From assembly GCA_964499935.1 (NCBI GenBank), contig CAZCMS010000001.1:496001-560000 (forward strand): a stretch of 64,000 bases of DNA, given 5' to 3'. The position numbers and the translations under genes were made by a program. Below the pieces are notes generated by a model. It worked only from the letters and a program-made list of their open reading frames with translations. It searched no databases and was not told the origin of the DNA. This stretch comes from CALBGR01 sp964499935. GTDB lineage: Bacteria > Patescibacteriota > Saccharimonadia > Saccharimonadales > UBA4665. Shown here piece by piece: positions 31,331 to 41,078 of this stretch (the stretch's first letter is position 1; every line of letters starts with the position of its first letter).

Positions 31331-33922
31331 ATGAAAGTTTCAGTAAATTGGATTAAAGAATATATAGACTTCGATTTACCACCGATTGATGAGTTGGTGA
31401 CGAGGATTGGTGCTCAGTTGGGCGCAGTTGAAGAAGTCATCGATTTAGGCGCAAAATACAAAGGTGTGGTGGTTGCGAAGGTCGTTTCGTGCGAAAAACA
31501 CCCGAATGCAGACAAATTAAGCGTATGCACTATTGACGACGGTGGTGTTACACCCGATGTCAATAGGGATGAAAATGGCTTTGTGCAGGTAGTTTGTGGC
31601 GCACCAAACGTGCGTGAAGGGCTCTTTGTGGCGTGGATCCCACCGAAGGCTATTGTGCCAAGTACCTACGATTCTGATCCGTTTACACTCGAGGCTCGTG
31701 AGCTTCGGGGCATTGTGAGCAACGGTATGCTTGCAAGCGGGCAAGAGCTTGAAATTAATGATGACCACAGCGGTATTTTAGAAATTGACGAAGAAGTGCA
31801 GCCTGGACAGTCGCTCGCAGAGGTGTATAAGCTCGACGACTACATTATTGATATTGAAAACAAGATGTTCACGCATCGTCCAGATTGCTTTGGGCAGCTT
31901 GGCGTTGCTCGTGAGATTGCAGGTATTTTAGGGCACAAGTTTACATCGCCAGATTGGTATAAGGTTGTGCGCCAAGATATCTTTAACGAGCATGACCCAC
32001 AAACAAGTAAGCCTGTGCCTTTTGGGGTTGACCTACCTGATCTTGTCCCACGTTTTATTGCACTTTCAATTTCGGGAGTCACTGTTAAGCCGTCGCCTAT
32101 TATGATGCAGAGCTTTTTGAGTCGGGTTGGCGTACGACCAATTAATAATATTGTGGACGTAACAAATTATGTGATGATGCTTACTGGGCAGCCGTTGCAT
32201 GCATACGATTACGATAAAATTTCCGAGATTGACCACGGGCTTAATACGTTGCAGGCAAAATTACAGCCAGAAATTGAAGCCTATGAAAAAAAGAAAAAGC
32301 ATGCAACGCTGCGAATTCGTCACCCACAAGAAGGTGAGACAATAAAGCTTTTGAATGGAAAAGAAATTACCCCTCGCCCAGAAGCAATTATGATTGCTAG
32401 CCAAAAACAGCTCATTGGCATCGGTGGTGTTATGGGTGGTGCAAATACAGAAGTAGACGATAGTACTAAGAATATTATTTTAGAATGCGCAAACTTCGAC
32501 ATGTATTCAATTCGCCGTACTAGTATGGCACACGGATTATTTACCGATGCCGTATCGAGGTTTAATAAGGGGCAAAGCCCATTACAGAATGATCGAGTCA
32601 TTGCGCAGGCTACGCATTTGCTTCAAGAAATTGCTGGTGGCGAAGAAGCTGGGTGCAACGATTTCATTAAAGGTGATGATTTTAAGCGACCTTTGCCGAG
32701 CATCAGTGCATCTGTTGAAGTAACAGCAGAATTTATTAATGCACGACTCGGGCTTAGTCTTAACGAAGACGAAATCCGTAACATTTTAGAAAATGTTGAG
32801 TTTGACGTTTCTATTGAAGGCGAAATTCTGAAATGTAACGCACCATTCTGGCGAACCGATATCGCAATTCCTGAGGATATCGTAGAGGAAGTTGGGCGTT
32901 TGCACGGTTTCGATAAGTTGCCATTCGAATTGCCACTTCGTAAGACTGCGCCAACCCAGCGTAATGCCCTGCTAGAAGTTAAATCTCGTGTTCGAGAAAC
33001 GCTTAGTCGAGCAGGTGCTAACGAAGTTTCAACATATAGCTTTGTGCACGAAAATTTACTTGAAAAAGTAGGGCAAAACAAGGAATTGGCGTTCCAAATT
33101 AATAATGCGCTGAGTCCGGACTTGCAGTATTATCGTCTGAGTCTTACGCCAAGCTTACTCGAGAAGATCCACCCAAATATCAAAGCTGGATACAGGCAGG
33201 GGTTTGGGATATACGAGATTGGTAAGGCCCATATCGTTGGTTTTAACGATAGGTCTGAGCCCGACATGCCTATGGAGTTTAATGCAATAAGTTTTGTGTA
33301 TGCGACCGAACAAGCAGAGAGCGCTGCGTATTATGAAGCAAAAAATTACCTCCAGTATCTTATTGATGTATTTAAGGTGAAGGGCGTAGAGTTTTTGTCA
33401 CTTTCTGCTGCAGACGTATCAGGAAATCCATGGCTTATGCAAGTTGTTGTGCCGTACGATCCCGAACGTAGTGCCGTAATACGAGACACAAAAGGAGTTA
33501 TATGGGGGGTGGTTGGCGAGTATAAAGCCTCTGTTCGAAAGAATTTAAAACTACCAGGTTACACAGCCGGGTTTGAAGTTGCGCCTCTGTTGTTGTCTAG
33601 GGCCGAACAGCAAACAGAGTATACGCCTTTGCCAAAATTCCCTAAGGTAATGCAAGACATTACACTAGCCGTACCGTCGCACGTAACACATGCAGCATTA
33701 CGTACAATCGTTGACGAATATCTGCACGCACATAAGCCAGAGCACACACTATTAACGGTAGAAGATAAAGATATATACCAAAAAGAAGATGACCCAGAGC
33801 ACATGCAGGTAACGTTCGGTATTACAATTGCGAGTTATCAAAAAACAATGCAAGACCAGGAGGTTAGTAAATTACTGGAAGGCCTAGCGGAAAACGTTGC
33901 TGAAAAGACTCGTCTTACATAG
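31331..33922 (+). CDS. pheT: Phenylalanyl-tRNA synthetase beta subunit
   Basis: 863 residues, normal length. Domains in order: N-terminal helix (MKVSVNWIKEYIDFDLP), tRNA-binding OB domain (VVAKVVSCEKHPNADKLSVC, about 45-160), B3/B4 editing region (about 215-420, VGVRPINNIVDVTNYVMMLTGQPLHAYD), B5 domain (about 460-540), catalytic-like core and the C-terminal ferredoxin-fold anticodon-binding domain (PLPKFPKVMQDITLAVP onward). An AAAAAGGAACAAG stretch 9-20 nt upstream of the ATG may serve as the ribosome site. Confidence 0.97.
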   Translation: MKVSVNWIKEYIDFDLPPIDELVTRIGAQLGAVEEVIDLGAKYKGVVVAKVVSCEKHPNADKLSVCTIDDGGVTPDVNRDENGFVQVVCGAPNVREGLFVAWIPPKAIVPSTYDSDPFTLEARELRGIVSNGMLASGQELEINDDHSGILEIDEEVQPGQSLAEVYKLDDYIIDIENKMFTHRPDCFGQLGVAREIAGILGHKFTSPDWYKVVRQDIFNEHDPQTSKPVPFGVDLPDLVPRFIALSISGVTVKPSPIMMQSFLSRVGVRPINNIVDVTNYVMMLTGQPLHAYDYDKISEIDHGLNTLQAKLQPEIEAYEKKKKHATLRIRHPQEGETIKLLNGKEITPRPEAIMIASQKQLIGIGGVMGGANTEVDDSTKNIILECANFDMYSIRRTSMAHGLFTDAVSRFNKGQSPLQNDRVIAQATHLLQEIAGGEEAGCNDFIKGDDFKRPLPSISASVEVTAEFINARLGLSLNEDEIRNILENVEFDVSIEGEILKCNAPFWRTDIAIPEDIVEEVGRLHGFDKLPFELPLRKTAPTQRNALLEVKSRVRETLSRAGANEVSTYSFVHENLLEKVGQNKELAFQINNALSPDLQYYRLSLTPSLLEKIHPNIKAGYRQGFGIYEIGKAHIVGFNDRSEPDMPMEFNAISFVYATEQAESAAYYEAKNYLQYLIDVFKVKGVEFLSLSAADVSGNPWLMQVVVPYDPERSAVIRDTKGVIWGVVGEYKASVRKNLKLPGYTAGFEVAPLLLSRAEQQTEYTPLPKFPKVMQDITLAVPSHVTHAALRTIVDEYLHAHKPEHTLLTVEDKDIYQKEDDPEHMQVTFGITIASYQKTMQDQEVSKLLEGLAENVAEKTRLT

Positions 33923-33973
33923 ATTGCGTTTAAGATTTATTTAAGTTACTATACGGTTGTGATCAGGTGAAAA

Positions 33974-34257
33974 GCTTAGATTACAAGAGATAGGTATAGG
34001 AATTTAGTGTTGTCACGATAACGCTAAGCACATTAGATAAATAACGGTTTGTTGCGCATGCTATAAGCGTGCACTATCGAACTGTATGTGCAGTAATTGG
34101 ATAAACTTCATGTTGCGCAACCGGCGGAAATACATCCTGAGGGGGAGAGTTATTGAAGCGCGGGTAACAGGCCATGAACCTAACGTAACTGATGAGCGCA
34201 GAGGAAGGTGAGCAGACATATTGTCGCTCGATGCTAGCCGAGGACCACTTTTGTGGT
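33974..34257 (+). other. Hairpin-rich gap between pheT and the RND transporter gene, possible RNA
   Basis: No convincing gene in 33923-34455. Stems include GCTTA/TAAGC (33974-33978, 34025-34029), GTGTT/AACGC (34007-34024), GCATGC/GCGTGC near 34056-34072, GTTGCGC/GCGCAAC (34051-34057, 34115-34121), CTCG/CGAG (34227-34242) and ACCAC-tttt-GTGGT (34244-34257). TATACG near 33950 could be a -10 box and a T-run follows near 34285. I recognise no known RNA class. Confidence 0.35.
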
Positions 34258-34455
34258 AACACGCATCTCTATGTCACTATTATTTTTTTAATATGGCGTA
34301 GGCCTTCCTCGTTGCTCTCCTCATTGTCTTTTTACTCTATATACCTATCTCATTTTTCCTAGTTTTTGATAACTTATTTTTTATAAAAAGTCTCGCTCTG
34401 CATTTTATTTCTGTGGTACTATTACCAGGAGCATGAATGAGGGGAGACTGTTCTA

Positions 34456-37218
34456 ATGGCAAAAAAATCAGAAAAAGTAGCTACAATTCCGGAGCCGAAG
34501 GATAAACTTTTACCAAAAATAACACTGGCATTTTTTAAGCGACCACGGAAGACCGCATTACTTTGGTTGGTTGTTCTGGCATTTGGTATATTGAGTTACA
34601 CTTCGTTTCTAAAGCGAGAAGGTTTCCCGAGTGTCCAAATCCCAATAGTTATTGTTAACGGATCGTATGCCGTAGATGACGCAGCAAAAATAGATACAGA
34701 TCTTGCCACCCCTCTGTCAAAGGTTGCCTTAGGGCAAGATGATGTCACTAAGATCCAAACAACAAGCGAAGATAATTTCTTTTCGGCAACAGTGCAATAT
34801 AAAGAGAGTGTTGACGCTGAAACAGCTCGAAAACAACTAGAAGCTGCAGCTAAAGAAGCCGGGGCCATTCCAACGGGTGCGGACATATCATTTGATGCGC
34901 CATATTTTGGAGTAACTGGTGGTTCTTTAGAAAAAATCGATGCTTTAATTTCGGTATATTCACCAAAGAACGACAAATCTATAACAGAGCTTACTGATCG
35001 TGCTGAGGCAATAGCGAAAGAACTTAACAAGCACAAACAATCTCAGATAGATACCTTCTTTGTGCAGCAACCTTTTGAGCCTGTTACTAATCCTATTACT
35101 GGCGAAGAATCAACTGTCCAGCGTACATTTGATCGATATGCAGAACGCGACAACGGCAAGAATAGCCTATATGATTCCGTAGTTATTGGCGTAACCGCTG
35201 TAGACGATGCCGATGTATTGAAATTGGATACGCAGATCCAAGAGGCTATCGACGCGGTTAAGAAAGATAAGCAATTCTCTGATGTTGATATGACTATCAG
35301 TGCAAGTTTAGCGCCAACAATTGACGAAAGTATCAGCGAACTACAAAAAGTGCTACTAGAAGGCTTGCTGGCTGTTTTGGTTGTTGGTACTATTGTGATC
35401 GCATTTAGGGCATCAATTATTATTGTTGTCGCAATGCTGACAGTGATATCAATCACTCTTGGTATCTTGTATCTTGCTGGATTCACGCTCAATGTTATTA
35501 CCTTGTTTGCATTAATCCTGGGCTTAGCGCTTATTGTTGATGACACGATTATCATGACAGAAGCACTCGACGCCGCAAGGCGACGTAACAAAAACGCTCG
35601 TGACGCAGTACGACAAGCTACGCGTAAAGTAAGTCGTGCTATGGTGGCAGCTACCCTGACAGCAGCGCTCAGCTTCGCTCCATTACTGTTTGTTGGGGGT
35701 ATTTTGGGTGGATTTATTCGCGCAATTCCAGTGACGATCATATCGGCACTATTGATTAGCTTGTTTGTAGCGTTAGTATTCATTCCGCTCTTTGCACGAT
35801 TCTTATTGCTTGGCAAAAAACAAATGGGTGAAGGGAATGTCAAAGAAATAGCAGCCGGTATAGAGGATGGAATCGCAAGAGCCATTGCAAAGCCTATGTT
35901 GTGGGCAAAGCACTCACGTATCAAAGAAGTATTTGTTGGACTCACAGCAGTATTTGTGGGTATCGGTTTCGTTATTGCTGGTGGCATCATTGCTGCCAAA
36001 GGTGTGTCGCTTAATATATTCCCGCCAAGCAAGGATACGAATCAAATTGCAGTCACTGTTAGTTTCCCGGAGGCAACTACCATACAAGAAGCCGAGAAAT
36101 TGGCAGATAAAGCAAATCAGCGCGTAGCAACATTGCTTGATGGTGATATGGTGAAAGGTACCTATTACGGTATGGCGCATGCTCAAACTGCAACTCTGTA
36201 TATCGATCTCAAGCCGTACACCGAACGTGATCCAAAGGCGTCAGAATTAGTAGATAAGATCAAGGCTGACTTCAAAAAGAATCCATCTGATGTAAGAGTT
36301 GACGCGTATCAGCTGGACGTTGGCCCACCAACTGCAGGATTTACAGTACAGATAGATAGCTCTAATCGACAGAACGCTGACGAAGCAGCGCATGCTATTG
36401 CTAAGTTCCTCGACGGACATACGCTTAAGCAGCCAAATGGCACGGAATCACGCATTACGTCTGCGAATGTTGCTAATCCAACACAGTACACTCGATCCGA
36501 AAACAAACCCATCATGCAAGTAAATGCCACATTTGATGGTACTGATACCACTACGTTGGTAACGATTGCTCAAGAAGACATCAAGAAAGAATTTACTGAC
36601 GAGAAAATGGCTCAGTTTAACTTGAAGGCTTCTGACATTACGTTTGATCTAGGCCAAGAGTCCGAGAATCAAGAATCATTCCAGTCATTAGCACTTGCGT
36701 TCCCAGTACTGTTGCTCGTGATCTTCATATTGCTTGCAGTGCAGTTCCGTTCATTCTTGCAGCCACTACTTATTTTCTTGGCAATTCCTTTCAGTTTCTT
36801 TGGTATAGCGCTCGGACTAATGTTAACCGATAACGCATTTAGTTTCTTCGCGATGCTTGGTTTCTTTGCTCTCATAGGTCTTAGTATTAAGAACACTATT
36901 CTGTTGACCGACTATGCTAATCAGGCGCGCAGATCAGGTATGGGCCCAATTGACGCAGTGGTTGCAGCATTAAGCGAGCGATTCCGACCGCTCATTGCAA
37001 CAAGCATCACCGCAGTTGTTTCGCTTATTCCGTTGGCTATTACTAGTCCATTCTGGGAAGGTCTTGCAGTAGTATTGATTGGTGGATTAATCTCGAGTAC
37101 GTTCCTGGTAGTGACGGTATTCCCGTATTACTACCTCGGTGCCGAGTATTTGCGCATTCAATTCTCTGCAGTAATACGTAAATTACGGGGTAAAGACAAA
37201 CATAAAAGCAATAAGTGA
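34456..37218 (+). CDS. RND-superfamily efflux transporter (AcrB/MMPL-like)
   Basis: 920 residues with the two-fold RND layout: span 1 (TALLWLVVLAFGILSYTSFL), a large outer loop (about 60-285), spans 2-6 (LLEGLLAVLVVGTIVIAFRASIIIVVAMLTVISITLGI, LALIVDDTIIMTEALDAARRR with the proton-relay Asp pair), then a second repeat from about 485 with outer loop and spans (LALAFPVLLLVIFILLAVQF to the end, including IGLSIKNTILLTDYANQARR). It is a proton-driven exporter, substrate unknown. GAGGGGAG precedes the ATG. No membrane fusion partner is adjacent. Confidence 0.9.
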   Translation: MAKKSEKVATIPEPKDKLLPKITLAFFKRPRKTALLWLVVLAFGILSYTSFLKREGFPSVQIPIVIVNGSYAVDDAAKIDTDLATPLSKVALGQDDVTKIQTTSEDNFFSATVQYKESVDAETARKQLEAAAKEAGAIPTGADISFDAPYFGVTGGSLEKIDALISVYSPKNDKSITELTDRAEAIAKELNKHKQSQIDTFFVQQPFEPVTNPITGEESTVQRTFDRYAERDNGKNSLYDSVVIGVTAVDDADVLKLDTQIQEAIDAVKKDKQFSDVDMTISASLAPTIDESISELQKVLLEGLLAVLVVGTIVIAFRASIIIVVAMLTVISITLGILYLAGFTLNVITLFALILGLALIVDDTIIMTEALDAARRRNKNARDAVRQATRKVSRAMVAATLTAALSFAPLLFVGGILGGFIRAIPVTIISALLISLFVALVFIPLFARFLLLGKKQMGEGNVKEIAAGIEDGIARAIAKPMLWAKHSRIKEVFVGLTAVFVGIGFVIAGGIIAAKGVSLNIFPPSKDTNQIAVTVSFPEATTIQEAEKLADKANQRVATLLDGDMVKGTYYGMAHAQTATLYIDLKPYTERDPKASELVDKIKADFKKNPSDVRVDAYQLDVGPPTAGFTVQIDSSNRQNADEAAHAIAKFLDGHTLKQPNGTESRITSANVANPTQYTRSENKPIMQVNATFDGTDTTTLVTIAQEDIKKEFTDEKMAQFNLKASDITFDLGQESENQESFQSLALAFPVLLLVIFILLAVQFRSFLQPLLIFLAIPFSFFGIALGLMLTDNAFSFFAMLGFFALIGLSIKNTILLTDYANQARRSGMGPIDAVVAALSERFRPLIATSITAVVSLIPLAITSPFWEGLAVVLIGGLISSTFLVVTVFPYYYLGAEYLRIQFSAVIRKLRGKDKHKSNK

Positions 37219-37253
37219 TATAGTATAAGGAAGTAAAGGGAGAGTTTAGATAT

Positions 37254-37808
37254 ATGGCCGAAAAACAAGCCAAATGGGATGCGACTCGTATCATAATATT
37301 AATTATTGTTGTCACATTTTTTGTCAGCTCATTTGCACTCAGTGCAATGGTGATATGGGAACAATTTATTAAAAAAGATGATACGTCTAAAGCAACTACA
37401 ACAGCACAATCAAGTGATGAAAATAAGCCAAAGGAGGGCGCTTTGCAAGGAACAAAATTAGCGGACTTTACACCAGTAGAAAAAGTAGACGCACTACAGA
37501 TTATTGACCTTAAAGAAGGATCGGGCGAAGCGGTTGCTGATGGAGCAACTGTAACTGCGCATTATACTGGCGCACTTGCAAAAGATGGTACGATCTTCCA
37601 GAGTTCTCATGATATGGGTCAGCCTATTGCATTTCCGCTAGACGGTGTTATTAAGGGGTGGCAAGACGGTGTACCTGGTATGAAAGTTGGTGGCAAGCGA
37701 CGCTTGTTAATTCCTGCAGAGCAGGCGTATGGTGCGCAGGCACAGAATGGTATCCCTGCTAATTCAGATCTCGTATTCGATATTGAACTCGTGAAAATCG
37801 GCGAATAG
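37254..37808 (+). CDS. Membrane-anchored FKBP-type peptidyl-prolyl isomerase
   Basis: 184 residues. An N-terminal anchor (IIILIIVVTFFVSSFALSAMVIW, about 12-35), a low-complexity linker and an FKBP domain from about 85: VTAHYTGALAKDGTIFQSSH, IAFPLDGVIKGWQDGVPGMKVGGKRRLLIPAEQAYG, ANSDLVFDIELVKI. All canonical pocket residues are present. It likely helps fold secreted or membrane proteins outside the cytoplasmic membrane. It lies 35 nt after the RND gene and is probably co-transcribed. Confidence 0.92.
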   Translation: MAEKQAKWDATRIIILIIVVTFFVSSFALSAMVIWEQFIKKDDTSKATTTAQSSDENKPKEGALQGTKLADFTPVEKVDALQIIDLKEGSGEAVADGATVTAHYTGALAKDGTIFQSSHDMGQPIAFPLDGVIKGWQDGVPGMKVGGKRRLLIPAEQAYGAQAQNGIPANSDLVFDIELVKIGE

Positions 37809-37912
37809 TCGTTAAATAGTAAAAAACACAATATATAGCGTATTGAAATAAGCATATACGCTATATATAATGGTCTTTAGATAAACATAAAATAAGAAAA
37901 GAGGGTTTGGCT

Positions 37913-38161
37913 ATGCCAAAAAATATTACAATCTTCACAACTACTACTTGTGCATATTGTCCAATGGTAAAAAAGTATCTAGCAGCAAAAGGTTTAGAGT
38001 ATGATGAAGTTAATCTTGATCAACACCCAGAGCGACAAGCGGAAGCACTCGAAATGAGCGGTGCTCTTACTGTGCCAATAACTGTTGTGACTAAAGAGGA
38101 TGATTCTAAGGCAGTGGTTGTGGGATATAATCTAGCTAAATTAGCACCAGCGGTAGCCTAA
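37913..38161 (+). CDS. Glutaredoxin-family thiol redox protein
   Basis: 82 residues. TTTCAYCPMVKKYLAAKGLEYDEVNLDQHPERQAEALEMSGALTVPITVV shows the thioredoxin-fold pattern with a CxxC active site and the cis-proline after TV. The ATG at 37913 follows GAGGG by 7 nt. The trxB gene begins 4 nt after its stop, so it may be the substrate of that reductase (NrdH-like pairing, inferred). Confidence 0.88.
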   Translation: MPKNITIFTTTTCAYCPMVKKYLAAKGLEYDEVNLDQHPERQAEALEMSGALTVPITVVTKEDDSKAVVVGYNLAKLAPAVA

Positions 38162-38165
38162 AACT

Positions 38166-39122
38166 ATGAGTGACGCGCAAATCCCTACGCATGATGTAAT
38201 TATGATCGGAGCTGGTCCAGCAGCGTTAAGCGCGGCTATTTATACTACTCGCGAGGACATTGATACGCTTTTGTTTGAAAAAGGTGTGCCTGGGGGTCTT
38301 GCTGCGATTACCGATTGGGTGGATAATTATCCAGGATTTCCTGAAGGTGTGCAGGGGTTAGAGCTGGCGACAAGTTTGCAAAAACAGGCCGAACGGTTTG
38401 GTGCGGTTATCGAACTAGGCGAGGTGCTTTCCATAAAGGATGAAGGTGAGTATAAGCGACTTGAAACAACAAGTGGTGATATGCTCGCGAAGGCAATATT
38501 AATTGCTACAGGCAGTGATTACAAGAAGATCGGTGTGCCAGGTGAAGCTGAATTATATGCACGTGGAGTGCACTACTGTGCAACCTGTGACGGTGCTTTT
38601 TACAGGGATAAAAAACTTGTTGTTGTGGGCGGTGGAAATTCTGCAGTCCAAGAGGCACTATTTTTGACTCGCTTTGCGTCACATATAGATTTATTGGTTC
38701 GGAGTAAGTTGCGTGCAAGCGATGTGCTTATTAAAGAGCTTGAAAAGAACAAGGATAAAATTACTGTGCATCTTAACACGACAACCGATGAGATCGTCGG
38801 CGAGGAAAATAAAGTCGTAAAAGTAGTTGGCACAAATAAAGATGAGGGTAAGTCAGTTGAATTCCCGACTGACGGTGTATTCATTTTTGTAGGCCTAGAC
38901 CCAAATAATAAATTCCTCGAAGGTTCGACTGTTGAGTTGGATGAAGTGGGGCTTATTAAAACAGACGAGCGACTTGAGACCACTATGCCTGGCGTATTTG
39001 CTGCTGGAGATATTCGTTCAGGTGCAACGATGCAAATTGCAAGCGCAACGGGCGAGGGCGCAACCGCTGCACTTATGATCCGCGAATACCTCGAAGGTCG
39101 CAAACACCCCGAACAGAACTAA
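38166..39122 (+). CDS. trxB: Thioredoxin reductase-like flavoprotein
   Basis: 318 residues. FAD motif MIGAGPAALSAAIYTTRE, redox-active CATCDGAFY, NADPH motif VVVGGGNSAVQEALFL, C-terminal FAD motif PGVFAAGDIRSG. Transfers electrons from NADPH to thioredoxin- or glutaredoxin-like partners. It is adjacent to the glutaredoxin gene. It converges with the unknown gene at 39133. Confidence 0.92.
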   Translation: MSDAQIPTHDVIMIGAGPAALSAAIYTTREDIDTLLFEKGVPGGLAAITDWVDNYPGFPEGVQGLELATSLQKQAERFGAVIELGEVLSIKDEGEYKRLETTSGDMLAKAILIATGSDYKKIGVPGEAELYARGVHYCATCDGAFYRDKKLVVVGGGNSAVQEALFLTRFASHIDLLVRSKLRASDVLIKELEKNKDKITVHLNTTTDEIVGEENKVVKVVGTNKDEGKSVEFPTDGVFIFVGLDPNNKFLEGSTVELDEVGLIKTDERLETTMPGVFAAGDIRSGATMQIASATGEGATAALMIREYLEGRKHPEQN

Positions 39123-39132
39123 TAAGAAACAT

Positions 39133-39594
39133 CTATGCTTCTTGCGAATATCCTCTTGGTGCATGATCTGAGAATAAGGCGAAATAAGGATCTTCTTTAG
39201 AGCTAATAAGAAATACAAGATCAAAACCAGAGTCTGAAGCATGTTTCATCATTGCATCGGTATCCTCTTCTTTTGAATACGTTGCAGCTGCTGCTACAGG
39301 GGAAGTTTCTTCAAATTTTTTTATTCTTTTAGGCGCAACAAATTCCCACGCATCACTTTCTAGATAGGAATTTATAGTTGACTTCAGGTATGTAGGCCCC
39401 CGAACGAAGTCTTCTGCATATAAATAGTACACAGTGCCATCAATTAAGAGTCGCCACATAAATGAATCAGGGGTGATTACTTCAAACTTGGTGAGAGCAA
39501 TAAGGTGTTGCTCGTGGGGCAAATCAATTTTAAAATCTTGTAAAACAGTAAGGACAAGTTCTTTATCTTGGTTATATACAAAATCTCTCAACAT
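39133..39594 (-). CDS. Unknown cytosolic protein
   Basis: About 153 residues from the ATG at 39594. Mixed alpha/beta, no membrane span, no motif I recognise. Segments: MLRDFVYNQDKELVLTVLQDFKIDLP, FMWRLLIDGTVYYLYAEDFVRG, GFDLVFLISSKEDPYFALFSDHAP. TACAAT lies 8 nt before the ATG, supporting this start. Acidic residues are frequent near the C-terminal half. Confidence 0.65.
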   Translation of the reverse strand: MLRDFVYNQDKELVLTVLQDFKIDLPHEQHLIALTKFEVITPDSFMWRLLIDGTVYYLYAEDFVRGPTYLKSTINSYLESDAWEFVAPKRIKKFEETSPVAAAATYSKEEDTDAMMKHASDSGFDLVFLISSKEDPYFALFSDHAPRGYSQEA

Positions 39595-39618
39595 ATGAGC
39601 ATATTGTAACAAGACACC

Positions 39619-40320
39619 TTAATAATCGGTGTAGTTGTGAAAGAAGTCGGTGGCGATGTTTGTCTTAGGTACGTCTAGCGCGATTAAATCCTTTTGAAGC
39701 GTCTCTACCATTGGTTCGGGTCCGGAGAGATATATAAGAGCGTCTTTGTTTGGTTCGGTTAGTTTTAGAATATGGTCAGCAGTTATCCGTCCGCGTTCAC
39801 CGCCCCATTCATCGGAAGGATTTGTGACAGCGATTGTGGCGTGAACTTTTGCTCGATCGAAGGTGTCTTGGAATATGATTTCATCTTCGTTATTGACGGC
39901 GTATATAAGCGAAATATGTCGATATTCTTCAGTCTGAGTCAGCCAGCCTAGAATGCTGTGAAATGGAGTGATACCTATGCCTCCTGCAACAAAGACAAGT
40001 GGAATAGCGTTGTCTTTTGGTAGTACAAAATCACCCATTGGCTCTGCAAGTGTTATCTCGGTGCCTTTCTCAAGTGATCGCAGCGCTGTTTTAAAAGTGC
40101 TACTCGGATTGCTAAACTTGGTGGTAATAGTAATAAACTCGCTAAAAGGTGCGCTCGAAATAGTGAACCATCGCTTGATACCACGCTCATCTGGATTTTC
40201 ATGAGGAAGGGTCAGCTCGGTAAATTGCCCGGCTACATAATCAACCGGATGTGCGGGCTTGAATCTAAATGTCCAGATATTATCTGCCTCTACGATGTGA
40301 TCGTGAAAAAATGCTTTCAT
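39619..40320 (-). CDS. Ferredoxin-NADP reductase-type FAD/NAD-binding oxidoreductase
   Basis: 233 residues. FAD-binding barrel with RWFTISSAP (RxYS-like motif) and FKTALRSLEKGTEITLAEPMGDF, then the NAD(P) domain FVAGGIGITPFHSIL and IYLSGPEPMVETLQKDL. The C-terminus lacks a 2Fe-2S domain. It passes electrons between a pyridine nucleotide and an unknown partner. It starts 2 nt after the glycerophosphodiesterase stop on the same strand. Confidence 0.88.
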   Translation of the reverse strand: MKAFFHDHIVEADNIWTFRFKPAHPVDYVAGQFTELTLPHENPDERGIKRWFTISSAPFSEFITITTKFSNPSSTFKTALRSLEKGTEITLAEPMGDFVLPKDNAIPLVFVAGGIGITPFHSILGWLTQTEEYRHISLIYAVNNEDEIIFQDTFDRAKVHATIAVTNPSDEWGGERGRITADHILKLTEPNKDALIYLSGPEPMVETLQKDLIALDVPKTNIATDFFHNYTDY

Positions 40321-40322
40321 AA

Positions 40323-41018
40323 TTATGCTGCCTTTCTTTGCTGTCTGCGTTTGAGCTTGAATTTACTAGGATGATTGGTGAAAATGCCCACGTTTGGATA
40401 TAAAAACTTTATGAAGCGTACAAAAAACCCGTGGTTAACTTGGTACACACGAACACGAAGGCTTGCTCGATTCGCAAGGTGATATGTTAAAGGGTTAAGA
40501 AGCCACATATTTAAACTTATTCCTCGAGCGCCAACTTGCTTTGCAGTTTGTACAACCTCGAATGGGCTGTAATGTGCCTGTACATAAAACGGAACATTGG
40601 ACAAGGCAGCCGAAACTTTTTGCATTTCTTTTACTTGTATGCCGGTAAGGCTTAATTTTTTCTGAGGATGTTTTTGCAGTACTTGGATTAATGCATCGCT
40701 GACGTTCTTATCTTTGATATCAATAACGATATGCTGATGATCCTTATTGAGTTTTAGTATTTCTTCGATGGTAGGTATTTTTTGCCCATTATGAAGTTTG
40801 ATCTTTTTTAACTCAGTAAGCGTTGCGCTATGTATGTTAACTTTCGTATCTGAAACTCGGCCGGTGTGTCGATCATGTAGTGCAATTAACTTGTTGTCTT
40901 TAGTTCGGCGGAGATCAAATTCGACACCATCAACCTTAAGGTCGAGTGCTGCCTGAATTGCTTCGAGAGTATTTTCGAGGGCGGTTCCAGAGGCGCCACG
41001 ATGAGCGATTATTTTCAT
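40323..41018 (-). CDS. Glycerophosphodiester phosphodiesterase
   Basis: 231 residues. MKIIAHRGASGTALENTLEAIQAALDLKVDGVEFDLRRTKDNKLIALHDRHTGRVSD is the GDPD domain, with catalytic HRG, metal-binding ExD (VEFDL) and HD (LHDRH). The ATG at 41018 begins the domain directly. The enzyme splits glycerophosphodiesters to glycerol-3-phosphate and an alcohol. No signal peptide. It is divergent from ppa. Confidence 0.9.
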   Translation of the reverse strand: MKIIAHRGASGTALENTLEAIQAALDLKVDGVEFDLRRTKDNKLIALHDRHTGRVSDTKVNIHSATLTELKKIKLHNGQKIPTIEEILKLNKDHQHIVIDIKDKNVSDALIQVLQKHPQKKLSLTGIQVKEMQKVSAALSNVPFYVQAHYSPFEVVQTAKQVGARGISLNMWLLNPLTYHLANRASLRVRVYQVNHGFFVRFIKFLYPNVGIFTNHPSKFKLKRRQQRKAA

Positions 41019-41078
41019 TTCTTTTAATAGTGTACAATAAAACACAGAAGAAAACAGAGATAAAAGGAGTATTGCTAT

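Noticed and set aside
34189..34196. CTGATGAG, the hammerhead ribozyme core sequence
   Set aside because: The needed second core (GAAA after stem II) and the three stems are not found at the right spacing.
34074..34262. 62-codon minus-strand frame in the hairpin-rich gap
   Set aside because: No ribosome site or -10 box, atypical composition and overlap with stems; not supported as a gene.
33930..34310. rnpB, tmRNA or SRP RNA in the gap before the RND gene
   Set aside because: The conserved blocks of these RNAs (GAGGAAAGTCC, a tRNA-like 3' end with GGTTCGA, GGAAGCAGCC-like loop) are absent on both strands.
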